DNA of 64,000 bases, taken from positions 1 through 64,000 of the forward strand of contig NZ_SLXD01000011.1 in the NCBI RefSeq assembly GCF_004340905.1. Direction: 5' to 3'. This document shows, one piece after another, positions 8,117-18,056 of the stretch; position 1 is the stretch's first letter, and every line of letters begins with the position of its first letter. The notes below the pieces were generated by a model. It did no database searches. It was not told where the DNA came from and worked only from the letters and a program-made list of their open reading frames with translations. This DNA is from Rubrivivax gelatinosus. GTDB taxonomy: Bacteria > Pseudomonadota > Gammaproteobacteria > Burkholderiales > Burkholderiaceae_C. The translations under genes and the position numbers were made by a program.

Positions 8117-9619
8117 TCAGATCGCGCGGCGCAGCGAGGCCGGCGCGATCTTCAGCGCCTCGCGGTACTTGGCGACGGTGCGGCGCGCGACCTGGATGCC
8201 CTGCTCCTCGAGCATCTGCGAGAGCTGGCTGTCCGACAGCGGCTTGGCGCTGTCCTCGGCCGAGACGAGCTGCTGGATCAGCGCGCGCACCGCGGTGCTC
8301 GACGCGTTGCCGCCGGCCTCGGTGTTCAGCGAGCTGCCGAAGAAGTACTTCAGCTCGAAGGTGCCCTGCGGCGTGGCCATGTACTTGGCCGTCGTCACGC
8401 GCGAGATCGTGCTCTCGTGCAGGCCGAGTTCGTCAGCGATCTCGCGCAGCACCAGCGGCTTCATCGCGATCGCGCCGTGGGTGAAGAAACCCTTCTGGCG
8501 CTCGACGATGGCCTTGGATACACGCAGGATGGTGTCGAAGCGCTGCTGGATGTTCTTCATGAACCAGCGCGCCTCCTGCAGCCGCGAGGACAGCCCGCCG
8601 GCGCTGCCGCGCTGGCCGCGGATCGCCTGGGCGTACAGGTCGTTGATGCGCAGCTTGGGCATCACGTCCGGGTTCAGCAGCACCTTGAAGCCGCGGCCCG
8701 CCTTCTGCACGACGACGTCGGGCACGATGATGTTGGACTCGGCCGGCGAGAACGGCCGCCCCGGCTTGGGCTCGCAGGCGACGATCAGCGCCTGCGCCTG
8801 GCGCAGCAGGTCCTCGCCGGCGCCGGTGGCGGCGGTGAGCTTCTTGACGTCGCGGCGTGCCAGCAGCTCCAGAGAGTGCTCGCAGATGCGGATCGCGACC
8901 TCGCGTGCCTCGCAGCGCGGCAGCGTGCGCAGCTGCAGCACCAGACACTCGGACAGCGAGCGCGCGCCGACGCCGGTGGGCTCCAGGCTCTGCAGCCAGC
9001 GCAAGGCGCACTGCAGGCGGTCGGCCAGGGCCTCGCGCTGCTCCTCGTCGTCCAGGTCCAGCATGTCGGCCAGGCGCGCGGCGATGTCCTCCAGCGGGTC
9101 GGCGAGGTAGCCGTCGTCGTCGAGCGACTCGATCAGCACGTTCAGCGCGGCGAAGTCCTCGGGCGACAGGCGCATGCCCGCCACCTGGGCGCGCAGGTGG
9201 TCCTGCAGCGTGCCGGTGCCGGCGCGGCGCTCGTGCGGGTCGAGGTCGTCGTCGCTTTCGGGCGCGGCCGAGGACGGCGTCTCGCGGATGCCGTCGAAGT
9301 CGTCGCGCTCGGTGCCGTTTTCCCAGTCGTCGCGTTCGGTGGTGCCGAACTCGGCGGCGTCGACCTCGGCCGGGGCGGCTTCGGCGGCGCCATCGGACTC
9401 CTCGCGCTCGGCGACACGGTCGACGGCGGCGCGTTCGGCCGGCGCGTCGAACGGCGTCGGTGACTCCTCGTCCATCTCCAGGAACGGGTTCTGCTCGAGC
9501 ATCTGCTCGACTTCCTGGTGCAGCTCCAGCGTCGACAGCTGCAGCAGCCGGATCGACTGCTGCAGCTGCGGCGTCAGCGCCAGGTGCTGCGACAGGCGGA
9601 CTTGGAGGGACGGCTTCAT
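8117..9619 (-). CDS. rpoN: RNA polymerase sigma-54 factor
   Basis: Directs RNA polymerase to -24/-12 promoters that need AAA+ activators. The 500-aa protein has the Gln/Leu-rich region I (LALTPQLQQSIRLLQLS), an acidic Asp/Glu-rich region II (about residues 55-140), the core-binding and helix-turn-helix part (HESTISRVTTAKYM) and the RpoN box ARRTVAKYRE near the C-terminus. It lies 10 bp after lptB, the widespread proteobacterial arrangement. No activator gene is next to it. Confidence 0.97.
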   Translation of the reverse strand: MKPSLQVRLSQHLALTPQLQQSIRLLQLSTLELHQEVEQMLEQNPFLEMDEESPTPFDAPAERAAVDRVAEREESDGAAEAAPAEVDAAEFGTTERDDWENGTERDDFDGIRETPSSAAPESDDDLDPHERRAGTGTLQDHLRAQVAGMRLSPEDFAALNVLIESLDDDGYLADPLEDIAARLADMLDLDDEEQREALADRLQCALRWLQSLEPTGVGARSLSECLVLQLRTLPRCEAREVAIRICEHSLELLARRDVKKLTAATGAGEDLLRQAQALIVACEPKPGRPFSPAESNIIVPDVVVQKAGRGFKVLLNPDVMPKLRINDLYAQAIRGQRGSAGGLSSRLQEARWFMKNIQQRFDTILRVSKAIVERQKGFFTHGAIAMKPLVLREIADELGLHESTISRVTTAKYMATPQGTFELKYFFGSSLNTEAGGNASSTAVRALIQQLVSAEDSAKPLSDSQLSQMLEEQGIQVARRTVAKYREALKIAPASLRRAI

Positions 9620-9629
9620 CGGCTGCGCG

Positions 9630-10387
<758 letters not shown>

Positions 10388-10388
<1 letters not shown>

Positions 10389-11008
10389 CAGCGCTGGCCC
10401 CCGAGCGTGCGCGCCGGGGCCAGCGGCGCGGCCGAGGCCGGCGCCGAAGGCGCCGGGGCGTTGCCGTCGGCACGCGGGCTCAGCACCGCACGCACGCGGC
10501 CGCTCGGGTTGGCGCTCGTCGTCTCGCCGCCGGCGACGCTGAAGGTCTCGGCGGTGTTGTCCCAGACGATCTGCGAACCGGTGATCTCGTCGGCGACGAT
10601 CGCGCCACGCAGCCGGCGCACCGCGCCGTTGCCGATGAAACGCAGCGTGTCGGCGCGGCCGTCGTACTCGATGCGGTCGGCCACGCCTTCGACGATCTCG
10701 TCGACGCCATCGCGCTTCTGGCGGTAGCTCGCCGGGTGGCCGGGCATGCCGATCGCGGTGGCGGCGCGGTAGCCGTCGGTGGTCTCGCGCAGCTCGACGC
10801 GGTTGGCGCGGATGATCATCGTGCCCTGGGTGATGACGACGTTGCCGTTGAACTCGACGACCTGGCGCTGCAGGTCGACCGAGCCCGGGCGGTCGGCCTC
10901 GACCACCATCTGGCGCTCGCGGTCGGCGCGTTCGGCGGCGGCGGCGGCGCACAGCAGCGCCAGCACCAGGGGCGCGAAGCAGCGGAGGAGGGGGAAACGA
11001 GGCGTCAT
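10388..11008 (-). CDS. lptA: Lipopolysaccharide transport periplasmic protein
   Basis: Forms the periplasmic bridge that carries LPS from LptC to LptD. The 206-aa product has a signal peptide ([25 protein letters not shown]) and the OstA repeat fold with [19 protein letters not shown] and later [10 protein letters not shown]. The C-terminal ~50 residues are Ala/Pro-rich. The ATG at 11008 is preferred. In-frame ATG and GTG codons lie 21-33 bp upstream but overlap a good -10 element (TAGAAT, 11036-11031), which would put them in or before the transcription start. lptC is not in the window. Confidence 0.88.
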
Positions 11009-11011
11009 TTT

Positions 11012-11053
11012 CGGCACGAAACTTGCAATCATTCTAGCCACAAGTTCGTGCCG
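11012..11053 (-). promoter_or_regulatory. lptA promoter within a 13-bp dyad
   Basis: A TAGAAT -10 element at 11036-11031 on the minus strand sits in the loop of a long inverted repeat, CGGCACGAA(A)CTTG at 11012-11025 and CAAGTTCGTGCCG at 11041-11053, with one bulged A. Transcription would start near 11024, about 16 bp before the lptA ATG. No clear -35 hexamer is seen. The dyad could bind a regulator or form a hairpin ending transcription from dsbA. Confidence 0.45.
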
Positions 11054-11123
11054 CCGGGCACGGCGCTCGGGCCCCGCGTTGCAGGCCCGATGCGCCGGAT
11101 CAAGGTCCGGCGCCGCCCGCCTT

Positions 11124-11771
11124 TCAGGCGCCCTGGCGGGCGCGGCCGATCAGGTAGTCGGTGACCGCGAGCGCGCGGTCGTGGCCGCCGGCCAGCGCGC
11201 CGGAAGTGTAGTACCGGCCCTGGATGCCGAGCGCCGGCACGCCGTCGATCTTGTAGGCGTCGGCCAGCTGCTTGGCGCGGTTGGCCTTGGTCGCGACGCT
11301 GAACGAGCGGAAGGCGTTCGTGAACTGCGTGCCGTCCAGGCCGTTGGCGACCATGAAGTCGACGATGTCCTTCTCGGCCAGCAGGCGCTTGCCCTGCACG
11401 TGGATGGCGTTGAAGACCTTGCGGTGCACCGCGCCGACCTGGCCCATCTCCTCGAGGGCGTAGAAGATCTTCTGGCCGATCTGGTGGCGCGCCGTGAAGC
11501 CCACCGGCACGCGCCGGAACGCGACATCGGCTGGCACACGCTTGCTCCAGGCCTCCAGCTGCGGCTCGAAATTGAAACAGTGTCCGCACTCGTACCAGAA
11601 GAACTCGACGACCTCGACCTTCTTTCCCTCCGGGATCGAGGTCGGTGCGGCGGTCTGCAGCCGCACGTAATGCGTGCCCTCGACCGGCCCGCCCTGCGCA
11701 TGGGCGGTGCCGGCGAGTGCCAGACCGAGACCCGTGCCGGCCAGGTGGATCGAGAAATCGCGCCGCTTCAT
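11124..11771 (-). CDS. dsbA: Thiol:disulfide interchange protein DsbA
   Basis: Periplasmic oxidase that introduces disulfide bonds. The 215-aa precursor has a signal peptide (MKRRDFSIHLAGTGLGLALA then AHAQG) and the thioredoxin-fold active site CGHC in FFWYECGHCFNFEP, the pair typical of betaproteobacterial DsbA. The cis-Pro loop is DGVPALGIQG. The ATG at 11771 gives a proper signal peptide; an in-frame start 33 bp upstream would bury it. The SPOR-domain gene lies 64 bp upstream on the same strand. Confidence 0.92.
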   Translation of the reverse strand: MKRRDFSIHLAGTGLGLALAGTAHAQGGPVEGTHYVRLQTAAPTSIPEGKKVEVVEFFWYECGHCFNFEPQLEAWSKRVPADVAFRRVPVGFTARHQIGQKIFYALEEMGQVGAVHRKVFNAIHVQGKRLLAEKDIVDFMVANGLDGTQFTNAFRSFSVATKANRAKQLADAYKIDGVPALGIQGRYYTSGALAGGHDRALAVTDYLIGRARQGA

Positions 11772-11835
11772 GTGAGTCCTTTCGAGTGATCGTTGACGGG
11801 TCATGGACCGGCGCTGACGGTGCCGGGTTCCGTGA

Positions 11836-12453
11836 TCACGGCTTCTCGGCGCGCACGAGCCGGGCGTCGATGCTGGCGGCCTGCAGCCGCCCCTGCACGG
11901 CTTCGGCGTCCTCGCGCGTGGCGTAGGGGCCGGTCCGCACCCGGTACATCGTCTTGCCGGCCTGCTCGCGTTCGCTCACCTTGGCCGCGTAGCCGAGCAT
12001 CGCCAGGCGGGCGCGCTCCTGCTCCGCGTCCTCGGTGCGTGTGAACGCGCCGGTCTGCACGAAGTACACGAACGCTTCAGCAGCCCGGTCGGTGGACTGG
12101 CCGGCGAGGATGGCCGCCGGATCGCGGGTCGAGCCGGGCTGCGCGGCCGGGGCGCTGGCCGGCGTTCGGGCGGCCGTGGGGGCTGCCGCCGAGGCCGCGG
12201 GGGACGTGACCACCGGCGCCGAGGCCGCCGGCGCGGGCGGCGGCGGCTGCCTGCCGGCCAGCGGCGCGTTCGGGTCCCAGCGTCTGTTGCGTTCGACCTC
12301 GGCGCTGTCCTGCTCGGCGGTGCGCTGCGGCACCTTGTCGATGAAGGGCACCGGGGCCTTGGTGATGTAGAGCGCCACGCCGAGCGCGATCGCCAGGCCG
12401 GCGAGCAGGCCGACGACGAGGCCGAGCGCGAAGCCGCCGCGCTGGCGCTTCAC
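11836..12453 (-). CDS. SPOR domain-containing inner-membrane protein
   Basis: A 205-aa bitopic protein with a GTG start. Residues 8-30 form one transmembrane helix ([20 protein letters not shown]). A Pro/Ala-rich linker follows (about residues 60-115), and a C-terminal SPOR domain ([22 protein letters not shown] to the end) is of the kind that binds denuded peptidoglycan at the division septum. FtsN and DedD share this layout. Position beside argS is the FtsN-like arrangement seen in many betaproteobacteria, so a cell division role is likely. Its start overlaps the argS stop by 4 bp (GTGA). Confidence 0.85.
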   Translation of the reverse strand: MKRQRGGFALGLVVGLLAGLAIALGVALYITKAPVPFIDKVPQRTAEQDSAEVERNRRWDPNAPLAGRQPPPPAPAASAPVVTSPAASAAAPTAARTPASAPAAQPGSTRDPAAILAGQSTDRAAEAFVYFVQTGAFTRTEDAEQERARLAMLGYAAKVSEREQAGKTMYRVRTGPYATREDAEAVQGRLQAASIDARLVRAEKP

Positions 12454-14150
12454 GCCTGCACCTCCGCCGCGGCGTCGCGCGCCATCGACGTCGGCGCCGA
12501 CACGCCCAGCATGCCCAGTGCGTTGCGCAGCACCTGGGCGGTGGCCGCCAGCAGCGCCATGCGCGCACGCGCCAGCGCCGGGTCGTCGACGAGGAACCGT
12601 TCGTGGGCGTAGTAGCTGTGGAAGGCGGCCGCGAGGTCGCGCAGGTAGAAGGCGACGTCGTGCGGCGCGAGCTCGGCCGCGGCGCGTTCAAGCATCGTCG
12701 GGTAGGCCGCGAGCTGCAGCATCAGCGTGTACTCCGAGGGCGCCACCAGCAGCGACAGGTCGGCGCTGTCGAAGTCGGCCTCGCCCTGGTACTGCGCCAG
12801 CACCGAGCAGATGCGGGCGTGCGCGTACTGGACGTAGAAGACCGGGTTCTCGTCGTTGGCCTTGAGCGCCAGGTCGACGTCGAAGACGAACTCGGTGTCG
12901 GCCTTGCGGCTGATGAGGAAGTAGCGCACCGCGTCGCGGCTGGTCCAGTCGATCAGGTCGCGCAGCGTCACGTAGCTGCCGGCGCGCTTGGAGATCTTCA
13001 CCTCCTGGCCGTCCTTCATCACCGTGACCATCTTGTGCAGCACGTAGTCGGGGTAGCCGGCGGGGATGCCGACGCCGGCGGCCTGCAGCCCGGCGCGCAC
13101 GCGCGCGATCGTGCCGTGGTGGTCGCTGCCCTGGACGTTGATGACCTTGGTGAAGCCGCGCTCGAACTTGGCGATGTGATAGGCGACGTCGGGCACGAAG
13201 TAGGTGTAGCTGCCGTCGGACTTGCGCATCACGCGGTCCTTGTCGTCGCCGTACTCGGTGCTGCGCAGCCACAGCGCGCCGCCGTCCTCGAAGGTCTTGC
13301 CGGCGGCGACGAGGCGGCGCACGGTGTCCTCGACGCGGCCGTCGGCGTAGAGGCTGGACTCGAGGTAGTAGTTGTCGAAGCGCACGCCGAAGGCCTGCAG
13401 GTCCAGGTCCTGCTCGTGGCGCAGGTAGGCGACGGCGAACTGGCGGATGCCGTCGACGTCGTCGGCGTCGCCCGAGGCGGTGAAGGCGCGGTCGTCGGCG
13501 TGCACCGTCTTCTTGGCCGCGAAGTCGGCGGCGATGTCGGCGATGTAGTGGCCGTTGTAGGCCGACTCGGGCCAGCCTTCGTCGCCGGGCTCCAGGCCCT
13601 GCAGCCGGCAGCGCGTGGACGTGGCGAGGTTCTGGATCTGCACGCCGGCGTCGTTGTAATAGAACTCGCGCGTCACGTCCCAGCCCTGCGACTCGAACAG
13701 GCGGCAGATCGAGTCGCCCAGCGCCGCCTGGCGGCCGTGGCCCACGTGCAGCGGGCCGGTCGGGTTGGCCGACACGAACTCGACCATCAGCTTGCCGGCG
13801 CCGGCCGGCTTGCGGCCGAAGGTCTCGCCGCCTTGCAGCACCTCGGCGACGACGGCCTGGCGCGCCGCGGGCTTCAGGCGCAGGTTGATGAAACCCGGGC
13901 CGGCGATCTCGAGGGCCTGCACCCAGCGCTCGAAGGCCGGCTGACGCCCGAGCAGCTCGACGAGCTGCTGGCCGAGCTCACGCGGGTTCTTCTTCAGCGT
14001 TCGCGCCAGCCCCATCGCGGCGGTGATCGCGAGGTCGCCGTGCGCGGCCTGCTTGGGGGACTCGAACGCGGCCGCCGGGGCGGCACCGGGGGCCAGTTCG
14101 GCCAGCGCCGCGGCCAGCGCCTGCAGCAGCTCTTGCTTGGCTTGGATCAT
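12450..14150 (-). CDS. argS: Arginyl-tRNA synthetase
   Basis: Class I aminoacyl-tRNA synthetase that charges tRNA-Arg. The 566-aa protein has the HIGH-type motif in [14 protein letters not shown], an arginine-specific N-terminal Add-1 domain (first ~110 residues), the KMSKS-like segment [11 protein letters not shown] and the C-terminal DALR anticodon-binding domain ending in ALGMLGV. It is the first gene of a coupled pair with the SPOR protein. The divergent kinase gene begins 93 bp away. Confidence 0.96.
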   Translation of the reverse strand: MIQAKQELLQALAAALAELAPGAAPAAAFESPKQAAHGDLAITAAMGLARTLKKNPRELGQQLVELLGRQPAFERWVQALEIAGPGFINLRLKPAARQAVVAEVLQGGETFGRKPAGAGKLMVEFVSANPTGPLHVGHGRQAALGDSICRLFESQGWDVTREFYYNDAGVQIQNLATSTRCRLQGLEPGDEGWPESAYNGHYIADIAADFAAKKTVHADDRAFTASGDADDVDGIRQFAVAYLRHEQDLDLQAFGVRFDNYYLESSLYADGRVEDTVRRLVAAGKTFEDGGALWLRSTEYGDDKDRVMRKSDGSYTYFVPDVAYHIAKFERGFTKVINVQGSDHHGTIARVRAGLQAAGVGIPAGYPDYVLHKMVTVMKDGQEVKISKRAGSYVTLRDLIDWTSRDAVRYFLISRKADTEFVFDVDLALKANDENPVFYVQYAHARICSVLAQYQGEADFDSADLSLLVAPSEYTLMLQLAAYPTMLERAAAELAPHDVAFYLRDLAAAFHSYYAHERFLVDDPALARARMALLAATAQVLRNALGMLGVSAPTSMARDAAAEVQA

Positions 14151-14243
14151 CGGCCGATTCTACTTTTGGGCCCCGCATCGGCGCCGGGCTCGCGGGCCGG
14201 GCGTGATGGTGGCAACATCGGCCGGCCCGATCCGGCTGTGACG

Positions 14244-15599
14244 ATGACCGACGCCCCGACCACGAGCTTCCCCCCGCTCGACCCCGAACTGCCCGAGCGC
14301 ATCGGCAAGTACCGCGTGCTCGAACGCCTGGGCGAGGGCGCGACGAGCGAGGTCTTCCGCGCCCGCGACGACTTCCGCGAGGAGGACGTGGCGATCAAGC
14401 GCGTGCGCCCGGCGCTGGCCGCCGACTCGCGCGAGAGCCACTTCCAGCAGCGTTTCTTCGCCGCCGAGGCGGCGCTCGTCGGCCGGCTGCAGCACCCCAA
14501 CGTCGTGCGCATCCTCGACGCGGTGGCCGACGGCCAGGCCCCGTACCTGGTGATGGAGTACGTGCCCGGCGTCACGCTGCGCCGCTACTGCCGCGCCGAC
14601 GCGCTGCTGCCGCTGGACCAGATCGTCGAGATCGGCTTCAAGTGCGCGATGGCGCTGGACTACATGTACCGCCAGGGCCTGATCCACCGCGACGTGAAGC
14701 CGGCCAACCTGCTGGCGGTGCTCGACGGCGACCAGGTCGTCGACGTCAAGATCACCGACTTCGGCAGCGTCTTCAACTTCGACACCGAGCGCACGCAGAT
14801 CTACCGCGTCGGCTCGCTGGCCTACATGTCGCCCGAGCAGCTCGACGGCGACACGCTGGACTGCCGCGCCGACATCTATTCGCTGGCCGCGGTGCTATTC
14901 CACCTCATCGCCGGGCGCCCGCCCTTTGACGCCCAGCAGCAGCCGGCGCTGATGCACCAGATCTACCGCGCCGAGCCGCCGGCGCTGAGCCTGCTGCGCG
15001 AAGGCGTGCCGCCGCGGCTGGAGGCGCTGATCCTGCGCGCGCTGGCCAAGAAGCGCGACGATCGCCCCGCCGACTGGAGCGCGTTCGCGCAGGCGCTGTC
15101 CGAGCTGGTCGCCAACCGCGAGGTGACGCACGGCCACGCCCAGAACGTGCTCGACTCCGAGCGTTTCAACCTGCTGCGCAAGCTGGAGTTCTTCTCGCGT
15201 TTCGGCGACGTCGAGCTCTGGGAGGTGGTGCACCGCGCGAAGTGGCAGCGTTTCTCCTACGGCCACGCGCTGTTCCGCAAGGGTGACACCGGCAACGCCT
15301 TCCACATCGTGGCGGCCGGGCAGGTGGACGTCTACCGCGACGGCCAGCGCGTCGCGCGCCTGGGCATGGGCACCTCGGTCGGCGAGATGGCCTATCTGGC
15401 GCCCAGCGAGGAGCTGCGTGTGCACAGCGCCGACATCCTGGTGTCCGAGCCGCTGACCAGCATCTCGTTCACGCCCGAGACGCTGGTGCAGCTGTCGATG
15501 GACACGCGCCACCGCTTCGACCAGGCCTTCATCGGCGTGCTGGTGCGCCGGCTGCACGCCGCGCACGAGGCGCTGGCGCATCCGCGCCGCATCATGTAG
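14244..15599 (+). CDS. Ser/Thr protein kinase with C-terminal cyclic nucleotide-binding domain
   Basis: A 451-aa protein with a full Hanks-type kinase domain: glycine loop GEGATSEV at about 30-37, catalytic Lys52 in VAIKRV, the HRDVKPANLL loop with Asp150, DFG near 172-174 and the SPEQL activation-segment end. Residues from about 325 are a cNMP-binding beta-roll domain (FSYGHALFRKGDTGNAFHIV, then GTSVGEMAYL). No transmembrane segment is present, so both parts are cytosolic. The classical PBC arginine is not evident; the equivalent stretch reads GEMAYLAPSEELR, so nucleotide binding is uncertain. It is a single-gene unit divergent from argS, and no phosphatase or substrate gene is adjacent. Confidence 0.88.
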   Translation: MTDAPTTSFPPLDPELPERIGKYRVLERLGEGATSEVFRARDDFREEDVAIKRVRPALAADSRESHFQQRFFAAEAALVGRLQHPNVVRILDAVADGQAPYLVMEYVPGVTLRRYCRADALLPLDQIVEIGFKCAMALDYMYRQGLIHRDVKPANLLAVLDGDQVVDVKITDFGSVFNFDTERTQIYRVGSLAYMSPEQLDGDTLDCRADIYSLAAVLFHLIAGRPPFDAQQQPALMHQIYRAEPPALSLLREGVPPRLEALILRALAKKRDDRPADWSAFAQALSELVANREVTHGHAQNVLDSERFNLLRKLEFFSRFGDVELWEVVHRAKWQRFSYGHALFRKGDTGNAFHIVAAGQVDVYRDGQRVARLGMGTSVGEMAYLAPSEELRVHSADILVSEPLTSISFTPETLVQLSMDTRHRFDQAFIGVLVRRLHAAHEALAHPRRIM

Positions 15600-15638
15600 C
15601 CGCGCCGCGCCGGCCCGCGCGGCGGGGCGCGCACGGGA

Positions 15639-16556
15639 CTACCAGCGCGTGCCTTCGGGCACGTCGATGCGCACGCCGAAACGTTCGGCCGGGGAGACGA
15701 GCACGTCTTCCATCATCTCGCCCCATGGCCCGGCTTCCGGTTGCGCCTGCAGCTCGCGTTCGCGCTGCACCACCAGCGCTTCCATGTCGGCGCGGCTGGG
15801 CCGGCGCGTGCGGTCGGTCGCACGCTGCTGCGGCGCGGTGCCGAAACGCACCGCCATGCGCCGCAGCAGCCCGTGGTACATCTGCGAGACGCGCGACGGC
15901 GTCACCTTCAGCGACGCCGCCAGCTCCACCGGCGACATGCCGATGCCGAGGTAGGCGTCGATCACCCGGCGCTCGCGCTCGGGCAGCTGGGCGAAGAAGG
16001 TCTCCAGGTGACGCAGCACGATCGCGGTGTCCACACGCGCCTCGACCTCGTCCTTCTCGGTGGCCGGGTGGTGGCGCTCGGCGAACTCGTGCTCGTCGTC
16101 GTCGCCGCCGGAGCTGCTGCGCTGCTGGCTCGCCTGGGCGAGCTGTTCGAGCAGCGCGATCTCCTCGACGTCCATCTTGCACAGCCGCGCCAGCTCGGCG
16201 AGGCCCGGCTCGGTGCCGTTCTTGGAGCGCCAGCGTTCGCGCGCGATCTGCATCACCTTGATCTTGCGGCGCTGGGCGCGCGTCAGCACGTCCATCTGGC
16301 GCAGCTCGTCGATCATCGCGCCGCGCACGCGCTGGCGGGCATAGCGCGCAAAGGCCTCGCGCCCTTCCTCGGAGTCGGGGTCGCCCTCCCAGACGAAGCT
16401 GAGCGAGGCCTGCGCGACCGCGATCAGCCCGACCTGGATCAGGTCGGCCTTCTCGACATTGGCCGGCAGATGCCGCACCAGCGACTGCGCCTGCTGCCGC
16501 ACCCAGCTCTGATTGCGGGCCACCAGGGCCGACGGCACCCCCTCCAGCGAGATCAT
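15639..16556 (-). CDS. FliA-like (sigma-28 family) RNA polymerase sigma factor
   Basis: A 305-aa sigma-70 family protein closest in layout to FliA/WhiG. Region 2 includes ADLIQVGLIAVAQ and RQRVRGAMIDELRQMD. Region 3 has TEPGLAELARLCKMDVEEI. Region 4 ends in a helix-turn-helix, SPVELAASLKVTPSRVSQMY. It is longer than typical FliA (about 240 aa) owing to a ~75-residue C-terminal tail rich in Arg, Gln and Glu after the HTH and an acidic Ser/Asp/Glu linker between regions 3 and 4. No flagellar or chemotaxis gene is near, so its regulon may not be flagellar. Confidence 0.8.
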   Translation of the reverse strand: MISLEGVPSALVARNQSWVRQQAQSLVRHLPANVEKADLIQVGLIAVAQASLSFVWEGDPDSEEGREAFARYARQRVRGAMIDELRQMDVLTRAQRRKIKVMQIARERWRSKNGTEPGLAELARLCKMDVEEIALLEQLAQASQQRSSSGGDDDEHEFAERHHPATEKDEVEARVDTAIVLRHLETFFAQLPERERRVIDAYLGIGMSPVELAASLKVTPSRVSQMYHGLLRRMAVRFGTAPQQRATDRTRRPSRADMEALVVQRERELQAQPEAGPWGEMMEDVLVSPAERFGVRIDVPEGTRW

Positions 16557-16691
16557 GGGTGCCTATCTTCGGGGGCGGGCGCGGATGTCACAAGCGCCGA
16601 CACGGAAATTCGGCACGATTGCCCCTGGCCCGCCGCGGGGCGCTCTGATCCAATCGACGCCGGCCCCGGAGGGCATGCAAGGAGATACGAC

Positions 16692-16979
16692 ATGAAGAAC
16701 ACCATCATCGCCGCGGTGCTGGCCAGCGTGCTGGCCAGCGGCCCGGCGCTGGCTGCCGAGACGGCCCAGCAAAGCAAGATGAAGACCTGCAACCAGGACG
16801 CCGGCGAGCGCAAGGGCGACGAACGCAAGGCCTTCATGAAGGAGTGCCTGTCGGCCAAGCCGGCCAAGGCCACGCCGCAGGAGCGCATGAAGGCCTGCAA
16901 CGCCGAGGCCACCGGCAAGACCGGCGACGAGCGCAAGGCCTTCATGAAGGAATGCCTGTCGGCCAAGGCGGGCTCCTGA
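16692..16979 (+). CDS. psiF: PsiF repeat-containing secreted protein
   Basis: A 95-aa exported protein with a signal peptide (MKNTIIAAVLASVLASGPALA) and two copies of a PsiF repeat. Each has two Cys and ends in GDERKAFMKECLSAK, with the pairs starting KTCNQDAG and KACNAEAT. PsiF was named for phosphate-starvation induction in E. coli; its biochemical role is unknown. A strong Shine-Dalgarno AAGGAG (16679-16684) precedes the ATG. It is convergent with the LysR gene, with only 1 bp between stops. Confidence 0.85.
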   Translation: MKNTIIAAVLASVLASGPALAAETAQQSKMKTCNQDAGERKGDERKAFMKECLSAKPAKATPQERMKACNAEATGKTGDERKAFMKECLSAKAGS

Positions 16980-16980
16980 T

Positions 16981-17895
16981 TCAGCCGGCGGCCCGGGCCC
17001 AGTAGCCCGGGTCGCCGTAGCTGTGTTTGACGAAGTCGATCCACAGGCGCACGCGCAGCGGCAGCAGCCGGCGTTGCGGGAACAGCGCGTAGATGCCGTT
17101 GGGTGGGGCGGCGTAGTCCTCCAGCACCGCCACCAGATGGCCGGCGGCGATGTCCTGCTGCACCTCCCAGGTGCTGCGCCAGGCGATGCCCAGGCCCGCC
17201 CGGCACCAGGCGTGCAGCACCTGGCCGTCGCTGCAGTCCAGCCGCCCGCTCGGGCGCAGATGTTCCACCTGGCCGTCGGCCAGGAAGGCCCAGCCGCGCG
17301 TCTGGCTGGCGTCAGAGGACAGCGTCAGGCATTCGTGGCGCGCCAGATCGGCCGGTGTCCGGGGCACGCCGGCACGTTTCAGGTAGCCCGGCGTCGCGAC
17401 GCACAGCCGGCGGTTGTCGGCCAGGCGCACGCTGACGAGGCTGGAGTCGGCCAGGTCGCCGACCCGGATCGCGCAGTCGAAGCCTTCGTTGACGATGTCC
17501 ACGACGCGGTCGCTGAGGTTCAGCGACAGGCTGACGTCCGGGTGTTCGGCCAGGAAACTCGGCACCAGCGGCGCGACATGGCGGCGGCCGAAACCCGCCG
17601 GCGCCGTGATGCGCAGATGCCCGCTGGCCTTGACGCCGCCGGCGCTGACGCTGGCTTCGGCGTTGCCCAGGTCGGCCAGCACCTTCTGGCAGTCCTCCAG
17701 GAAGGCGCTGCCTTCGTGCGTCAGCGTGATGCGCCGCGTGGTGCGCAGCATCAGCTTGACCCCCAGCCGCTCTTCCAGCGCGTCGATGCGCCGGCCGATC
17801 ACCGCGGGCGCCACGCCTTCGGCATTCGCCGCGGCGGTCAGGCTGCCCTTGGTCGCGACGGCGACAAAGGATTCGATCTGCTTGAGGCGCGGCAT
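16981..17895 (-). CDS. LysR family transcriptional regulator
   Basis: A 304-aa protein with an N-terminal winged helix-turn-helix ([33 protein letters not shown], residues 8-40 approximately) and a C-terminal periplasmic-binding-type effector domain. It resembles the CrgA/DmlR-like betaproteobacterial subgroup. It is transcribed away from the haloacid dehalogenase-malate synthase pair across a 161-bp gap, the usual LysR layout, so it may control those genes. The inducer is unknown. Confidence 0.87.
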   Translation of the reverse strand: MPRLKQIESFVAVATKGSLTAAANAEGVAPAVIGRRIDALEERLGVKLMLRTTRRITLTHEGSAFLEDCQKVLADLGNAEASVSAGGVKASGHLRITAPAGFGRRHVAPLVPSFLAEHPDVSLSLNLSDRVVDIVNEGFDCAIRVGDLADSSLVSVRLADNRRLCVATPGYLKRAGVPRTPADLARHECLTLSSDASQTRGWAFLADGQVEHLRPSGRLDCSDGQVLHAWCRAGLGIAWRSTWEVQQDIAAGHLVAVLEDYAAPPNGIYALFPQRRLLPLRVRLWIDFVKHSYGDPGYWARAAG

Positions 17896-18056
17896 GGGCG
17901 CGATTCGTGACGCTGGAGGTGGAAGTCGGCGGCGATCTTACGGTTGTTCTATGACGAGAGGGTTCGAATCGGCGGTGTTTCATGCATCCAGAGCACAGGA
18001 CTCCGAACCCTGGTGTACGCAATCGGCGCCGCGTACCCGATTAGATTCACCCGATC

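Noticed and set aside
17953..18020. tRNA-like pieces: GGTTCGAATC (T-arm-like) and a loop CTCCGAA with flanking CAGGA/CCCTG (anticodon-arm-like).
   Set aside because: They are in the wrong order on the plus strand for one tRNA, no acceptor stem or D-arm can be built on either strand, and one anticodon stem pair mismatches. AGGGTTCG/CGAACCCT may simply be a dyad in the LysR-dehalogenase spacer.
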